DNA of 64,000 nucleotides from the NCBI GenBank assembly GCA_963707275.1, contig CAVPPH010000005.1, positions 62,001-126,000 on the forward strand, written 5' to 3'. Positions 44,048-53,532 of this stretch are shown here, in pieces (position 1 is the stretch's first letter; every line of letters starts with the position of its first letter). A program made the position numbers and the translations under genes. This stretch comes from JACKBK01 sp963707275 (GTDB lineage: Bacteria > Chloroflexota > Anaerolineae > JAAEKA01). Below the pieces are notes generated by a model, which worked only from the letters and a program-made list of their open reading frames with translations, did not search any database and was not told the DNA's origin.

Positions 44048-45321
44048 TTATCGCTCCACCAGTTGCACGCGCTTGTTGTACCAGTTCAGGAAGGCCGAGA
44101 TGACGAGGCTGAAGGTCAGGTACGACAACATGACGATGATGATGATCTGAACGGCCCGGCCTGTCTGATTGAGGACAGTACCTGAGATCTGGAACAGCTC
44201 AGGATAGGCGACCGCGGTGGCCAGCGATGAGTTCTTCACCAGGTTCAGATACTGGCTGGTCATGGGCGGGATGATGATGCGCATCGCTTGCGGCAGGGTG
44301 ATCAGCCGCATCATCTGCCCGCTGCGCAGGCCCAGCGCGCGTGCGGCTTCCGTCTGCCCCTTGGGCACTGCCTGGATGCCGGCCCGCACGATCTCGGCGA
44401 TGAACGCTCCTGTGTAGAGGACAAGGCCAAAGATCAACGCCGTGAGTTGTGGCATGACCGTCATGCCGCCAATGAAACCGAAGCCGCTGTCCGCGATGGC
44501 GGGCTGCTCGATGCGCAACGGTTGAATCGGCAGCACGAGCCCAACCGATAGCTGCCACCGCAAAGAAGGTCACGAAGGTCCAGGTGGTGCGCCGCAGCGG
44601 CTGCTGGCGCTTTTCCTCCTGCCGTTTGATGAGACGGGATACCAGCCAGGCCAGCACGATACCGGCGATCACAAACATCGCCCATTGCCCTGTCGAGGGC
44701 GTGCCGCGTATCCACGGCATGGCGATGCCGCGGTTGGTCATGTAGATCGGGCCGGGCAGGATGAGGGCTGTGACCTCGTCCGCCGGTTCGCAGCCGTGGC
44801 AATGCCAGCAGGCCGGCAAAATACCAGAAGAAAAGCTGCACCAACAGTGGCGTGTTGCGGATGATCTCGATGTAGGTCAGCGCGATCTTGCTCAGCAGCC
44901 AGTTGGACGACAGGCGGGCAATGCCCGTCAGCACGCCCAGGATGGTCGAAAGAACGATGCCGATGATGCCGACCCGGATTGTGTTGACGATGCCGACCGT
45001 CAGCGCGCGCAGGTAGGTGTCCTGGCGCGTGTAGCTGATCGGGGTGTCGAGGATGTCAAAACCGGCGCTGCTGTAGAGGAAGCGAAACCAGGGAAAGAAG
45101 CTGGTCTGGCCGTTGACCGTCTCTATTTTGAAGAACGGTTGCTGAAAGTCGCTAATTCCCAGCGAGTTCAGGTTGCCGAACATGTTGCCGAACAGCCAGA
45201 CGAAGAAAGTTATGACGGCAACTACAAAGACGATCTGAATCAGGACAGCCAGCACGCGTGTGTCGCGATAAAAGGGGATTCTCGTCTTGCCGGAACGTGC
45301 CGGAGCCGAGCTGACTGACAT
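44048..45321 (-). CDS. aapQ: Amino-acid ABC transporter permease AapQ (two frameshifts)
   Basis: About 424 residues after two +1 corrections. Seen: VLAVLIQIVFVVAVITFFVW, then FNTIRVG-type start of the permease domain (GIVNTIRVGIIGIVLSTILG), YIEIIRNTPLLVQLFFWYFA, the AapQ-specific segment with PGPIYMTNRGIAMPW, and, in the third frame, GAFIAEIVRAGIQAVPKGQT with the EAA loop. Breaks lie near 44785 (cga-a-ccg) and 44545 (ggt-t-ggg). GGAGG nine bases before ATG 45321 supports that start. It is the partner of AapM. Confidence 0.85.
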
Positions 45322-45385
45322 AGGCATTGTCCTCCGGTGCTGTAGGCGGCCTGAGACCGCGGGAACTGATGGCTGTGAGATAAAG

Positions 45386-45434
45386 AAACACAGCCCGACT
45401 GCACGCGGAGAGGTGCGGCAGTCGGGCTGTGTTT
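45386..45434 (-). terminator. Strong intergenic hairpin between aapJ and aapQ
   Basis: A perfect 17-bp stem (AAACACAGCCCGACTGC / GCAGTCGGGCTGTGTTT) with a 15-base loop. On the minus strand it ends in TTT-c-TTT, so it can terminate most transcripts after aapJ and stabilise that mRNA, giving more binding protein than permease. Confidence 0.85.
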
Positions 45435-45473
45435 ACATAGAGTTTAACTCGTTTCCGTGGGAAACTGGGCGGT

Positions 45474-46599
45474 TTAGCGGAAGGGCGGCGAGTACATCAA
45501 GCCACCGTTGACGTACAGCCCGTTCTGGGCACGGGCCAGATTGAATGGCTCGACGGCCAGGTGGCGGTCGTAGATCTCGCCGTAGTTGCCGACCTGCTTG
45601 ATGGCCTGGTAGGCGAAGTCGTTGTTGATGCCGGCGCCCACGCCCAGGTCACCTTCGACACCCAGCAGACGCTTGATCTCCGGCTCCTCGCTGGTCATGA
45701 ACTCGTCCACGTTCTGCTGAGGTGATTCCGAACTCCTCGCCAGCGATCAGGCCGTACAGCGTCCAGGTCACGATGTCCTTCCACTGGTTGTCGCCATGGC
45801 GAACCACGGGACCCAGAGGCTCCTTGGACAGCGTGACATCCATGATCTCGTGGTCGTCAGGGTTGGCCAGCACTGCAAACTGCGACACCAGGCCGGACTT
45901 GTCGGTGGTGAACGCGTCGCACTGGCCCTCTTCGTACGCCTTGACAGTGCTGGGCGCGTCCGGGAAGACTACCGGCGTGTAGGTGACGCCGGCCGCGGCC
46001 ATCTGGTCGGCCAGGTTTAGCTCGGTGGTGGTGCCGGTCTGGACGCAGATGCTGGCGCCTTCCAGGTCCTGAAGGGTCTTGATGTTGTCAGCCTTGCGCA
46101 CCATCATGCCCTGGCCGTCGTAGAAGGTGACGACGGTGAAGTCGAAGCCCAGCGACGTGTCTCGGCTCATGGTCCAGGTGGTGTTGCGGCTGAGCAGATC
46201 GATCTCGCCGTTGGCCAGGGCCGGGAAGCGGTCCTGAGCGGTCAGCGCACGATACTCGACGGCGTTGGCGTCGCCCAAGACGGCGGCGGCCACGGCCTTG
46301 CATGCATCCACGTCAAAGCCCTCGAACTCGCCGTCAGGGGTCAGGAAGCCGAATCCGGGCACGGCCTGGTTGACGCCGCACACCAGCTTGCCGCGCTCCT
46401 TGACGGTGTCAAGGGTGGACTTGCCAGCAGCCTGTTCCTGCGGTGCAGGCTCAGCCGGTGCGGGCTCGGCAGGCGCTTGCTCAGCGGGTGCAGGCTGCGA
46501 TGACTGGTCAGCCGCGGGCGTGTTGCTCGCGCCGCAGGCGGTTACTAGCATGGCGGCCACAAGAAGTAAGGTGACCAGGGTTAGATGGGTCTTTCGCAT
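45474..46599 (-). CDS. aapJ: Amino-acid-binding lipoprotein AapJ (one frameshift)
   Basis: About 375 residues. A lipoprotein signal ends LVTACGAS (Cys near 22), followed by a proline/alanine/glutamate linker of 40 residues, then the family-3 binding fold: LDTVKERGKLVCGVNQAVPG, EFEGFDVDACKAVAAAVLGD, NGEIDLLSRNTTWTMSRDTS, GASICVQTGTTTELNLADQM and, in the second frame, EPEIKRLLGVEGDLGVG with DFAYQAIKQVGNYGEIYDRH. It is the AapJ/BztA type. The frame shifts +1 near 45718 (tca-g-cag). It is first in the aapJQMP operon, with a dyad just upstream. Confidence 0.9.
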
Positions 46600-46631
46600 G
46601 TTGGTTCTCCTCCTGTCTGCGAATAGAAACT

Positions 46632-46647
46632 GAACGGAGTTCCGTTC
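46632..46647. promoter_or_regulatory. Dyad GAACGGA-gt-TCCGTTC upstream of aapJ
   Basis: A perfect 7-bp inverted repeat 33 bases before ATG 46599, positioned like an operator or 5' leader hairpin. The regulator is unknown. Confidence 0.45.
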
Positions 46648-46794
46648 GGGATAACGGCAGCAAACGGTTCTTCAGCTGCCGAAAAGACCAAGCATAGGGT
46701 TGTTGAAAACTAACTTGACGAACAAGAATGGATTGCCAGCGACCGCATTGCTGCGGCACGGGAGGGGGAAGCGTCAGTAATTCGTGATTGCTGA

Positions 46795-46822
46795 AAAGAA
46801 AAGCGCCGATCAAGGGCGGCGC
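46795..46822 (-). terminator. Terminator of the dnaX-ybaB-recR operon
   Basis: On the minus strand, GCGCCG and CGGCGC form a stem followed by TTTTCTTTT, about 60 bases after the recR stop. The remainder of 46600-46880 holds the aapJ leader and no gene. Confidence 0.75.
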
Positions 46823-46880
46823 AAATATAGCATAAAATCGCGGGGGTGTCAAACGGGTTGTAAATTGACGTAATCGACGA

Positions 46881-47480
46881 TCACATGACTTGTCGCCCAG
46901 ACAGCGCGTGGGTCAGGGTGACCTCATCCGCGTATTCCAGGTCGCCGCCGATCGGCAGTCCGTGGGCAAGCCGCGTCACGCGGATGCCCAGCGGCCCGAT
47001 CAGTCGCGCCACGTACATCGCGGTCGCTTCACCTTCCAGGTTCGGATTCGTCGCCATCAATACCTCGGTCACCGGCTCGACGTTCAGCCGTGCCAGCAAC
47101 TCGCCTACCTTGAGCTGCTCCGGGCCGATGCCGTCCATAGGCGAGATCGCCCCGTGCAACACGTGGTACAAGCCTTTGAACTCGCGGGTACGTTCGACGG
47201 CCAGCACGTCCGATGGCTCCTCGACGACGCAGATAATGCTGCGGTCACGCTCCTGGCTCTCACAGATCGCGCACGGGTCGTTCTCAGCAATGTTGAAGCA
47301 CTGCTGGCAGAAGAGGGTGCGCTCTTTGAGCTCGCGGATCGCCTCGCTCAGCGCGTAGACATCCTCTTCCGGCGCACGCAGCAGGTAGAAGGCCAGCCGG
47401 GCGGCCGTTTTCGGGCCAATGCCTGGCAGCCGCGAGAATGCATCGATGGCGTTGGCGACAGGCGCCGCGACGGTGAGCAT
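46881..47480 (-). CDS. recR: Recombination protein RecR
   Basis: A 199-residue intact protein. The helix-hairpin-helix FSRLPGIGPKTAARLAFYLL, zinc finger CQQCFNIAENDPCAICESQE, and Toprim domain (IICVVEEPSDVLAVERT, EVLMATNPNLEGEATAMYVA) are in order, ending RVTRLAHGLPIGGDLEYADE. RecR loads RecA with RecF/RecO at gaps. It overlaps no gene but follows ybaB by three bases in the classic dnaX-ybaB-recR operon. Confidence 0.97.
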   Translation of the reverse strand: MLTVAAPVANAIDAFSRLPGIGPKTAARLAFYLLRAPEEDVYALSEAIRELKERTLFCQQCFNIAENDPCAICESQERDRSIICVVEEPSDVLAVERTREFKGLYHVLHGAISPMDGIGPEQLKVGELLARLNVEPVTEVLMATNPNLEGEATAMYVARLIGPLGIRVTRLAHGLPIGGDLEYADEVTLTHALSGRQVM

Positions 47481-47483
47481 GGG

Positions 47484-47858
47484 TTACAGCAATCCCGGCG
47501 GCAGGTTGAGCCCACCGGTCAGCGCGCCCATCCGGTCAGATGCCAGCGCCTGTGAACGTTCGATGGCCTCGTTGACGGCCGCCAGCACCAGGTCTTGCAG
47601 CATCTCAACGTCGTCCGGGTCGAGGATATCCGGCTGGATCGCAACCGACAGCAACTTCTGGTGGCCGCTCATCACCATGGTCACCACGCCGCCGCCGACG
47701 GAGACCTGCACCGACTCGTCGCCCAGCGCTTCCTGAGTGCGTGCCATTTCTTCCTGTAGCTGGCGGATCTGTTGCATCATGCCGCCGCCGCCGCCGCCCA
47801 TACCTCCCATGCCGCCGGGGGATTTCTGCGTCGGTCCTTTGACTCGTTTCTTTGACAT
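47484..47858 (-). CDS. ybaB: YbaB/EbfC nucleoid-associated protein
   Basis: A 124-residue DNA-binding protein. A glycine-rich N-terminus (GGMGGMGGGGGGMMQQIRQL) precedes the coiled helix QLQEEMARTQEALGDESVQV and the strand region GGGVVTMVMSGHQKLLSVAI, then LDPDDVEMLQDLVLAAVNEA. The usual size is about 100-110; the extra length is the basic N-terminal leader. AAGGAG lies just before ATG 47858 and overlaps the end of dnaX. Confidence 0.95.
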   Translation of the reverse strand: MSKKRVKGPTQKSPGGMGGMGGGGGGMMQQIRQLQEEMARTQEALGDESVQVSVGGGVVTMVMSGHQKLLSVAIQPDILDPDDVEMLQDLVLAAVNEAIERSQALASDRMGALTGGLNLPPGLL

Positions 47859-47864
47859 AGATGT

Positions 47865-49558
47865 TTACTCCTTTTTGCCGCCCGGCAGCTTGCTCGCCAC
47901 CGCTCCCAGCGTTTGCTGGGCATGCAGCGCCACCGGGTCTTGCTCCAGGTCGGTCTCGTGCGGCTCCTCCGCGGGCGGACGCGCCGGCGGAAGCCGGCGC
48001 AGACCGCTGCTGCGGTACGCCCGTTACCTGCGCGCCCACCTGGCAGTGAACCGTCACGCGCCGGCCCAGCAGTTGATCGATCAGGTCTTCCACCGTCTGG
48101 CGATTGGCCGTCTTCTCGACGACGTTCTTGGCGAAGTCACGTTCGAAGGCAAGGTAGATGTCATCGCCGCTGGCTACCACGTTGCGTAGCGTGCGCAGCG
48201 CGCCGCGCAGTTGCGGCCCGCGCGTTGTTTCCGCGATCTGCAAAAGCGTCGTCCAGTTGGATCGCAGCACCTCCACGACCTGGCTGTCGGGCACGGATTG
48301 AGCGGGCCGCGGCAGCGACTGACCGGCGGCTGGCGAGCCGGAATCGCCCACCGGCGCAAATTCCTGAGTGCGTGGTTCGGCGACCGGCGCGCTGCTGCTG
48401 ACCCTGATCGGAGGGGTGGCCACCGGGGCCGGCGCGGAAACGACCGGCGCCGCCACCGGCGAAGCGGCCGGCTGCAGCGCATCCAGCCAGGCCATTTCCA
48501 TGATGAGTTGCGGCTGCGAGGCGGTGCGGATGTCCAATGAGGCCTGGTTGAACAGCTTTAATGCCTGGGTGATGGCAGCGCGCGAGGACTGAGTTGCCTG
48601 CGTTTGCGCCACCGCGAGCTGCTCGTCCGACAAGTCGGTCAGCAACTCGCCGCGCCTGTTGTGCATTGACCTGACAAAGCAGCACCGCCCGCAGGTGCGC
48701 CACCAACTGGATCGCCAACTGGCGCAGGTCGATACCCTCGGCCACCATCTGGTTAATGGTCGCCAGCCCGCCCGATGCGTTGTCTTCCACCAACTCATCC
48801 ACCAGCGCAGCGATGGCCACGCTGGAGATCGTCCCGCGCACCGCGCGCACCTGCGCTTCGGTGATGACTGCGTCGCCGTAGGAGAGCAACTGGTCCGTCA
48901 AGCTGATGGCATCACGCATGCTACCCTCGGTGCTGCGTGCGATCATCTCCAGCGCGGCCGGCTCAGCCGAGCGGCCTTCTTCCTCCAGAATGTGCGCCAG
49001 CCAGCCGGCTACCTTGTAAGGCGGGATGCGGCGAAAGTCGAACCGCTGGCAGCGGGAGAGCACGGTGTCGGGAATCTTGTGCGGCTCAGTGGTCGCCAGA
49101 ACGAAGATGACGTGCGGCGGCGGCTCTTCCAGCGTTTTCAGCAGCGCGTTGAAGGCTTCCGGCGTCAGCATATGCACTTCGTCGATGACGTAGACCTTGT
49201 AGCGTGCCTGGCTGGGCGAGAAATGCACCCGGTCGCGCAGGTCGCGGATTTCATCAATGCCGCGATTCGAGGCCGCGTCGATCTCGATCAGATCCAGCAG
49301 CGAGCCGTTGCTGATCGACAGGCAGATGTTGCAGGTGTTGTCGGGTCGATTGCCGGGGTCCGGGTCGAGGCAGTTGACAGCTTTGGCCAGCAGGCGGGCC
49401 GTGCTGGTCTTGCCGGTGCCGCGCGGACCCGTGAACAGGTAGGCATGCGCCGTGCGCCCATCGCGCAGCGCGTTGCGCAGCGTCTGGGTGACGTGCTCCT
49501 GTCCCACCACTTCATCAAAGGTTTGCGAGCGCCACTTGCGGTACAGGACCTGCGCCAT
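47865..49558 (-). CDS. dnaX: DNA polymerase III tau/gamma subunit (two frameshifts)
   Basis: The clamp-loader ATPase. Seen: QVLYRKWRSQTFDEVVGQEH, Walker A TGPRGTGKTSTARLLAKAV, the zinc cysteines (NCLDPDPG...CNICLSI), ASNRGIDEIRDLRDRVHFSP, Walker B YVIDEVHMLTPEAFNALLKT, the sensor segment TTEPHKIPDTVLSRCQRFDF and domain III ISLTDQLLSYGDAV. The C-terminal 230 residues are proline/alanine-rich with a tau-like tail and end at 47865. Breaks of +1 lie near 48660 and 48000. I see no A-rich slippery site at them, so programmed gamma formation is not supported. Confidence 0.95.
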
Positions 49559-49721
49559 GAAGCCGACTCCACCGTGTTGTTTTGTGCCCAAAATGGGATG
49601 CGATCGAACGTTCTAAGTGGTCTGTAGTGTAACATCCCTGACGGCAGATGGCAAATGATCTGGCCTGCTCCGGCGCGGTGGGGACGGCGTCCGGCGGTTA
49701 GCTTCCGCGGCCCAATCGCGC

Positions 49722-49727
49722 TATAAT
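49722..49727 (+). promoter_or_regulatory. -10 element TATAAT, near-leaderless
   Basis: Eight bases before ATG 49736. A weak TTAGCT lies 18 bases upstream. It is divergent from dnaX. Confidence 0.5.
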
Positions 49728-49735
49728 GCGCTGCC

Positions 49736-51287
49736 ATGAGCGAACTCGTCTTCCAAGATTATCACCACGTTTCAGGATCGGTTGGCGCTGGAAACCGCCG
49801 TCAAATCGTTGGCAGACACGACCAGCGCGGCCCAAATCCGCCAGCGTGCGGCCGAGATCGTTGCCAAGTTCGGCGACCGCGCGATCCCCGCGCTGGTTGG
49901 TCACCTCAACACCACCGATCCGCAGATGCGCGGTGGACTGGGGATGCTGGCTGCCATGCTGGACTACGAAAAGACGACGGCCGCGCTGCGCGCCGCAGCC
50001 CGCAACCGCGCGCTGGACGACCAGGCGCGGCTGACAGCCATCACGATCCTGGACCGCTACCTCAACATTGTCCCCGACGAGGACATGTACCAGGGCATGG
50101 GCGCGCCGGAGGAAGCTGCGCTGCACTCCCTGCGCGAGGTGCTGGCCGATCAGCAGACCGACGCGCTGGTGCTGGTGGAGTATTTTCGCCAGCTTGAGCT
50201 GCAGCCGCTGGACGTTCAACTGACCATGGCGCGCGCTGCCCGTCGTCTGGAGGCCGCAGAAGCTGTGCCGATGCTGCGCATGTTCGCCCAGTCGCCGACG
50301 CATCTGATTGCCCAGGAGTCGTTACAGGCGCTGAGCGCGCTGGCGACGTCCGAAGCGGCTGGCGCGCTGCAAGGGCTGATCCCGACACTGCGCCCCGATC
50401 TGCGATCGATGGCCGACCGCTCGGTGCAGAAGTTGCGGCTGCGCGGCGACCCAGTGCCGCCGCTGCGCCCGCCCGCCGAGGGCTATCGCTGCCTGGCGAC
50501 CCCGCCCGACAGCCGCGGCGGCCAGTATCTGGTGTTCATCCTGCCCGCCGACGGCGACAGGCCCAGTTTGACCCTGCGACTTGCTATCAACCCGGTCGAG
50601 GGGCTGGTCGAGGCGACGGCTGGCGCGGCCGACGGGCCTGCCGACCTGCCGGAGCCGCTGGCGGTCGGGGCGCTGCATGCATCGCTGGTGGAGTTGGGAC
50701 ACCCGCTGTGGCTGGAGGCGCCCTACGACTACGGCCGGCGGCGTGTGCAGACCTGCCTGCCGGTCAGCCTGGAGTTGAAACGGCCGCTGTCGCATGCTTA
50801 CCGCTTCCTCAATTGGGCGCTGTGGCAGTGGACACCGCCCACGCCGCATGCCGTCTCGCTGGAGGTCAAGCCGGCTGCCAAGTCGAAGGGTGGTCTGAAG
50901 GAACTGCTGAGCTATCCCGCCCTGTCCGGTTGGTATCTCAACACGCCGCCGGTCTTCAAGCAGGCGGACCAGCTTCTGGTCGAGGCGGAGCGGGTGACGG
51001 CGCAGCGCTTCGAGCGGGTGGTCGCGCAGTTGCTTGCCAGCGAACTGGCGGCCGGCTCCCTGGACTTGCCAGCTATCGCGGACGCGTTGGCCGCGCTCCA
51101 GGAATGGCTGCTGCTGGCCGGCCGGCGGGACCTCGCGTTGCAGGCGCAAGTCGCGGCCACTGGCCTGACCAATGCCCCTGAGTCGAATCCTCTGTTGCTA
51201 CACATGGTCAACCTGGGCCTGCGGATCGCGATGATCACGCAGGCGCGCGGCCTCCTGCAAGGCTGGCCCCCCGGAGCGAACGTGTAG
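49736..51287 (+). CDS. HEAT-repeat protein (one frameshift)
   Basis: About 517 residues after correcting a +1 slip near 49760 (gat-t-atc). Residues 20-230 are helical repeats: AAEIVAKFGDRAIPALVGHL, DQARLTAITILDRYL, ESLQALSALATSEAAGAL and SMADRSVQKLRLRGD. A middle beta-rich part (GGQYLVFILPADGDRPSLTL, GALHASLVELGHPLWLEAPY) and a helical C-terminus follow. No catalytic motif is visible. Probably a scaffold; family beyond HEAT not recognised. Confidence 0.7.
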
Positions 51288-51301
51288 CTTGCGCCAACTC
51301 C

Positions 51302-51367
51302 TACTCGTCCTCCTACTCGTGCTCTTTCCATCGCTTGAGAGCACGAGGAAGAGTAGGAGGACGAGTA
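51302..51367. terminator. Long hairpin between convergent genes
   Basis: TACTCGTCCTCCTACTC pairs with GAGTAGGAGGACGAGTA (17 bp), continued by GTGCTCT/AGAGCAC inside, with a six-base bulge. It overlaps no gene and separates the HEAT gene from the aminotransferase. There is no T-run, so it may be a repeat rather than a terminator. Confidence 0.55.
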
Positions 51368-51372
51368 CGAGG

Positions 51373-52488
51373 TCAGCCGGCCAACACCTCGCGCAGGGCG
51401 CCCAGCAGCAGCGTCACGTTGCGGTGCTGCGACGAATACCCCATCAATCCGACCCGCCAGACTTGGCCCTTCAGCGCGCCCAGCCCGCCGGCGATCTCCA
51501 GGTTGAAGTCGTTCATAAGCCGGCTGCGCACGACTGCCTCGTCCACGCCGTCTGGCACGCGCACCGTGGTCAGCGTCGGCAGGCGCAGCGACGGCGCGAC
51601 GTGCATTCGCATCCCCATTTCCTCCAGCCCGGTCCAGAGGCGCTCGGCATTGGCTCGGTGACGGGCAAAGCCGGCCGCCAACCCTTCTTCCTGCGCCAGC
51701 CGCAGCGCCTCGCGCAGCGCATAGTTCATGTTGATCGGCGCGGTGTGGTGATACATGCGCGCCGGCCCCCAGTAGTTGGCCAGCAGCGTCAGGTCGAGGT
51801 ACCAGTTGGCGACCTTGCTCTCGCGGCGATGGAGAACTTCCAGCGCGCGCGGGCTGACGGTCAGCGGCGCCAGGCCGGGCGGCGCGCTGAGGGCTTTCTG
51901 GCTGCCGCTGTAGACGATATCCAGTTCGTGGCGGTCGACGCTGACCGGGACGCCGCCCAGCGATGCGACGGTGTCCACCAGCAGCAGGCCGCCATGACCG
52001 TGTACGACCTCAGCCATGCCGTCCAGCGGCTGCATCGCGCCAGTCGAGGTTTCGCCGTGGACCAGCGCGACGACTTTGGCGGGCCGGCGGCGCAGGGCAG
52101 CGTCTACATCTTCCGGTGCGAACACATCGCCCCAGGGCTTCTCGATGCGATCGACCGCTGCGCCGTAGCGGCTGGCCATCTCGGCGATGCGCATCGAGAA
52201 GTAGCCGTTGATGCAGACCAGCACCGGGTCGCCCGGCTCGACGAAGTTCGCGACCGCTGCTTCCATTCCTGCGCTGCCGGTGCCGCTGATGGGGATCGTC
52301 ATTTCGTTGCCGGTCTCGAAGATGAAGCGCAGCAGTTCCTGTACTTCGTCCATTACTTTGACAAACTGTGGGTCGAGGTGGCCGACGGGCGGGTGCGCCA
52401 TCGCACGCAGCACGCGCGGCGCCACGTCGCTGGGTCCGGGGCCCATCAACGTGCGCGGGGTGATGTTCAGGTCGGTGTAGATGGTCAT
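51373..52488 (-). CDS. Class V aminotransferase (serine-pyruvate / alanine-glyoxylate type)
   Basis: A 371-residue PLP enzyme: NITPRTLMGPGPSDVAPRVL, GHLDPQFVKVMDEVQELLRF, PISGTGSAGMEAAVANFVEP, LVHGETSTGAMQPLDGMAEV, LLLVDTVASLGGVPVSVDRH and YSGSQKALSAPPGLAPL with the PLP lysine. The distal region MYHHTAPINMNYALREALRL is typical of the alanine-glyoxylate group, which handles photorespiratory or purine-derived glyoxylate. ATG 52488 is chosen because MTIYTDLNITPR is the family N-terminus; longer in-frame codons upstream have no support. Confidence 0.9.
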   Translation of the reverse strand: MTIYTDLNITPRTLMGPGPSDVAPRVLRAMAHPPVGHLDPQFVKVMDEVQELLRFIFETGNEMTIPISGTGSAGMEAAVANFVEPGDPVLVCINGYFSMRIAEMASRYGAAVDRIEKPWGDVFAPEDVDAALRRRPAKVVALVHGETSTGAMQPLDGMAEVVHGHGGLLLVDTVASLGGVPVSVDRHELDIVYSGSQKALSAPPGLAPLTVSPRALEVLHRRESKVANWYLDLTLLANYWGPARMYHHTAPINMNYALREALRLAQEEGLAAGFARHRANAERLWTGLEEMGMRMHVAPSLRLPTLTTVRVPDGVDEAVVRSRLMNDFNLEIAGGLGALKGQVWRVGLMGYSSQHRNVTLLLGALREVLAG

Positions 52489-52680
52489 GGTTGCTCCTTG
52501 CTGGCAATGTGAATGGGTGAAGTGTAGCGCAGACGGGAAACGGTTGTCAAACCAGTCCAGCCGTACGCAGCCGGGTGGCGCGGGTCGTACCACGAATTTC
52601 CAAATCGTGGACAGCGCTTGGCGAAGGTGGATGATTTGGAAAATCGTCCTACGATGCTTTGCGTCACGTGCTGAGCGTGT

Positions 52681-52686
52681 TATACT
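52681..52686 (+). promoter_or_regulatory. -10 element TATACT, leaderless
   Basis: Six bases before ATG 52693. A possible -35 TTTGCG lies 17 bases upstream (52658-52663). Confidence 0.5.
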
Positions 52687-52692
52687 GCGCGC

Positions 52693-53131
52693 ATGATGCC
52701 ACTGTTTCCTCTTCATCCGCGTCTGGTTCACTTCCCGATTGCTCTCTTGGTCACCGGCAGCGTGCTGGCTCTGGCGTATATGCTGCACTGGCGCCGGCCG
52801 ACTGCTGGCGTCAGTGACCTGGGTGCTGATTCTGCTGGGCTGGATCAGCGTTTTCGCCGCGGTGGTCACCGGGCTGATCGACCGCAACAGCGCGCCGCAG
52901 GATCCCGAAATCTCGTCGTTGCTCAGCATCCACACTGCCCTGGGGTTTGCACTGATTGCGGTCTATGGTCTGATGCTATACGAGCGGCTACGTTCACCCG
53001 ACGCGCTGGACTCGCCGGCCATGCGCTGGCGGCTGATTCTTCTGGCCGCGCTGGGGCTGGCATTGGTGCTGGTAGACGGCTGGGTCGGCGGCACGCTGGT
53101 CTACAAGTACGGCGTTGGCGTGCTGGGGTGA
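52693..53131 (+). CDS. DUF2231 membrane protein (one frameshift)
   Basis: About 146 residues with four membrane helices. The N-terminus MPLFPLHPRLVHFPIALLVT is the DUF2231 start, with the HP..VHFPI motif. After a +1 shift near 52800 follow VTWVLILLGWISVFAAVVTG, LSIHTALGFALIAVYGLMLY and LILLAALGLALVLVDGWVGG, ending with GGTLVYKYGVGV. The conserved histidines may bind heme or metal. Function is unproven. It is likely monocistronic with a leaderless start. Confidence 0.8.
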
Positions 53132-53151
53132 CGGTCAAAACGCCCCTACTT

Positions 53152-53180
53152 TTGACAAATCCCCTCTGCTATGCTAAATT
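53152..53180 (+). promoter_or_regulatory. Promoter TTGACA-N17-TAAATT for the SAM riboswitch transcript
   Basis: Perfect -35 and ideal spacing. The predicted start near 53187 lies just before the riboswitch. Confidence 0.8.
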
Positions 53181-53209
53181 GGCCCCGTTGAAAATTGCAT
53201 AGCTGGAGA

Positions 53210-53440
53210 CTCCCATCCAGAGGGGGCGAGGGACCGGCCCGCAGACCCCCCGGCAACCGGATCAGGAGTCAGTAATCAGTAATCAGTTATCAGTAATCGG
53301 TAAGCAGTAAACACTTGTCCCATTGGGCGGACTGTTGCCAACTGTTCACCGATCACCGATCACCGATCACCGGTTACTGATAACCGATCAAGGTGCCAAT
53401 TCCGTCAGGCGGTGTCCTTTGCTGGCCTGAGAGATGAGAG
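53210..53440 (+). ncRNA. SAM-I (S-box) riboswitch with an enlarged P3 arm
   Basis: The conserved core is present in order: CTCCCATCCAGAGGGGGCGA, GAGGGACCGGCCC, CCCGGCAACC, AAGGTGCCAATTCC, a CAGGCGG...CTGGCCTG element and GATGAGAG, which closes the first helix. Between GGCAACC and AAGGTGCC, normally only 15-30 bases, are about 130 bases of heptad repeats that can fold back on themselves. A terminator follows at 53462, then mtnA. Binding of SAM should favour termination. Confidence 0.9.
53267..53387. repeat. Heptad repeat arms inside the riboswitch
   Basis: Seven tandem heptads of the type AATCAGT (53267-53315) and six of the type TCACCGA (53346-53387) lie on opposite sides of a 30-base loop; several are complementary (AATCGGT with ACCGATC, AATCAGT with TTACTGA). 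The pattern is like the short tandem heptamers of filamentous cyanobacteria. Confidence 0.8.
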
Positions 53441-53461
53441 AGAGACGACCCCTGGCTGGCG

Positions 53462-53483
53462 CGCTCCTCGGAGCGTGTTTTTT
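53462..53483 (+). terminator. Riboswitch expression-platform terminator
   Basis: CGCTCC-tc-GGAGCG followed by TGTTTTTT, about 50 bases before mtnA. Confidence 0.85.
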
Positions 53484-53532
53484 GTGTTCAGGGCTTGCCA
53501 GCTATGAAAACGACGAGGAAGGACGACAGGCG

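Noticed and set aside
47865..49558. Programmed frameshift in dnaX for gamma production
   Set aside because: The breaks (near 48660 and 48000) lack an A-rich slippery heptamer and look like the single-base insertions seen in unrelated genes; the second lies far too late.
53132..53532. CRISPR array, because of the regular repeats
   Set aside because: The units are 7 bases and directly tandem without spacers, and they lie inside a SAM-I riboswitch.
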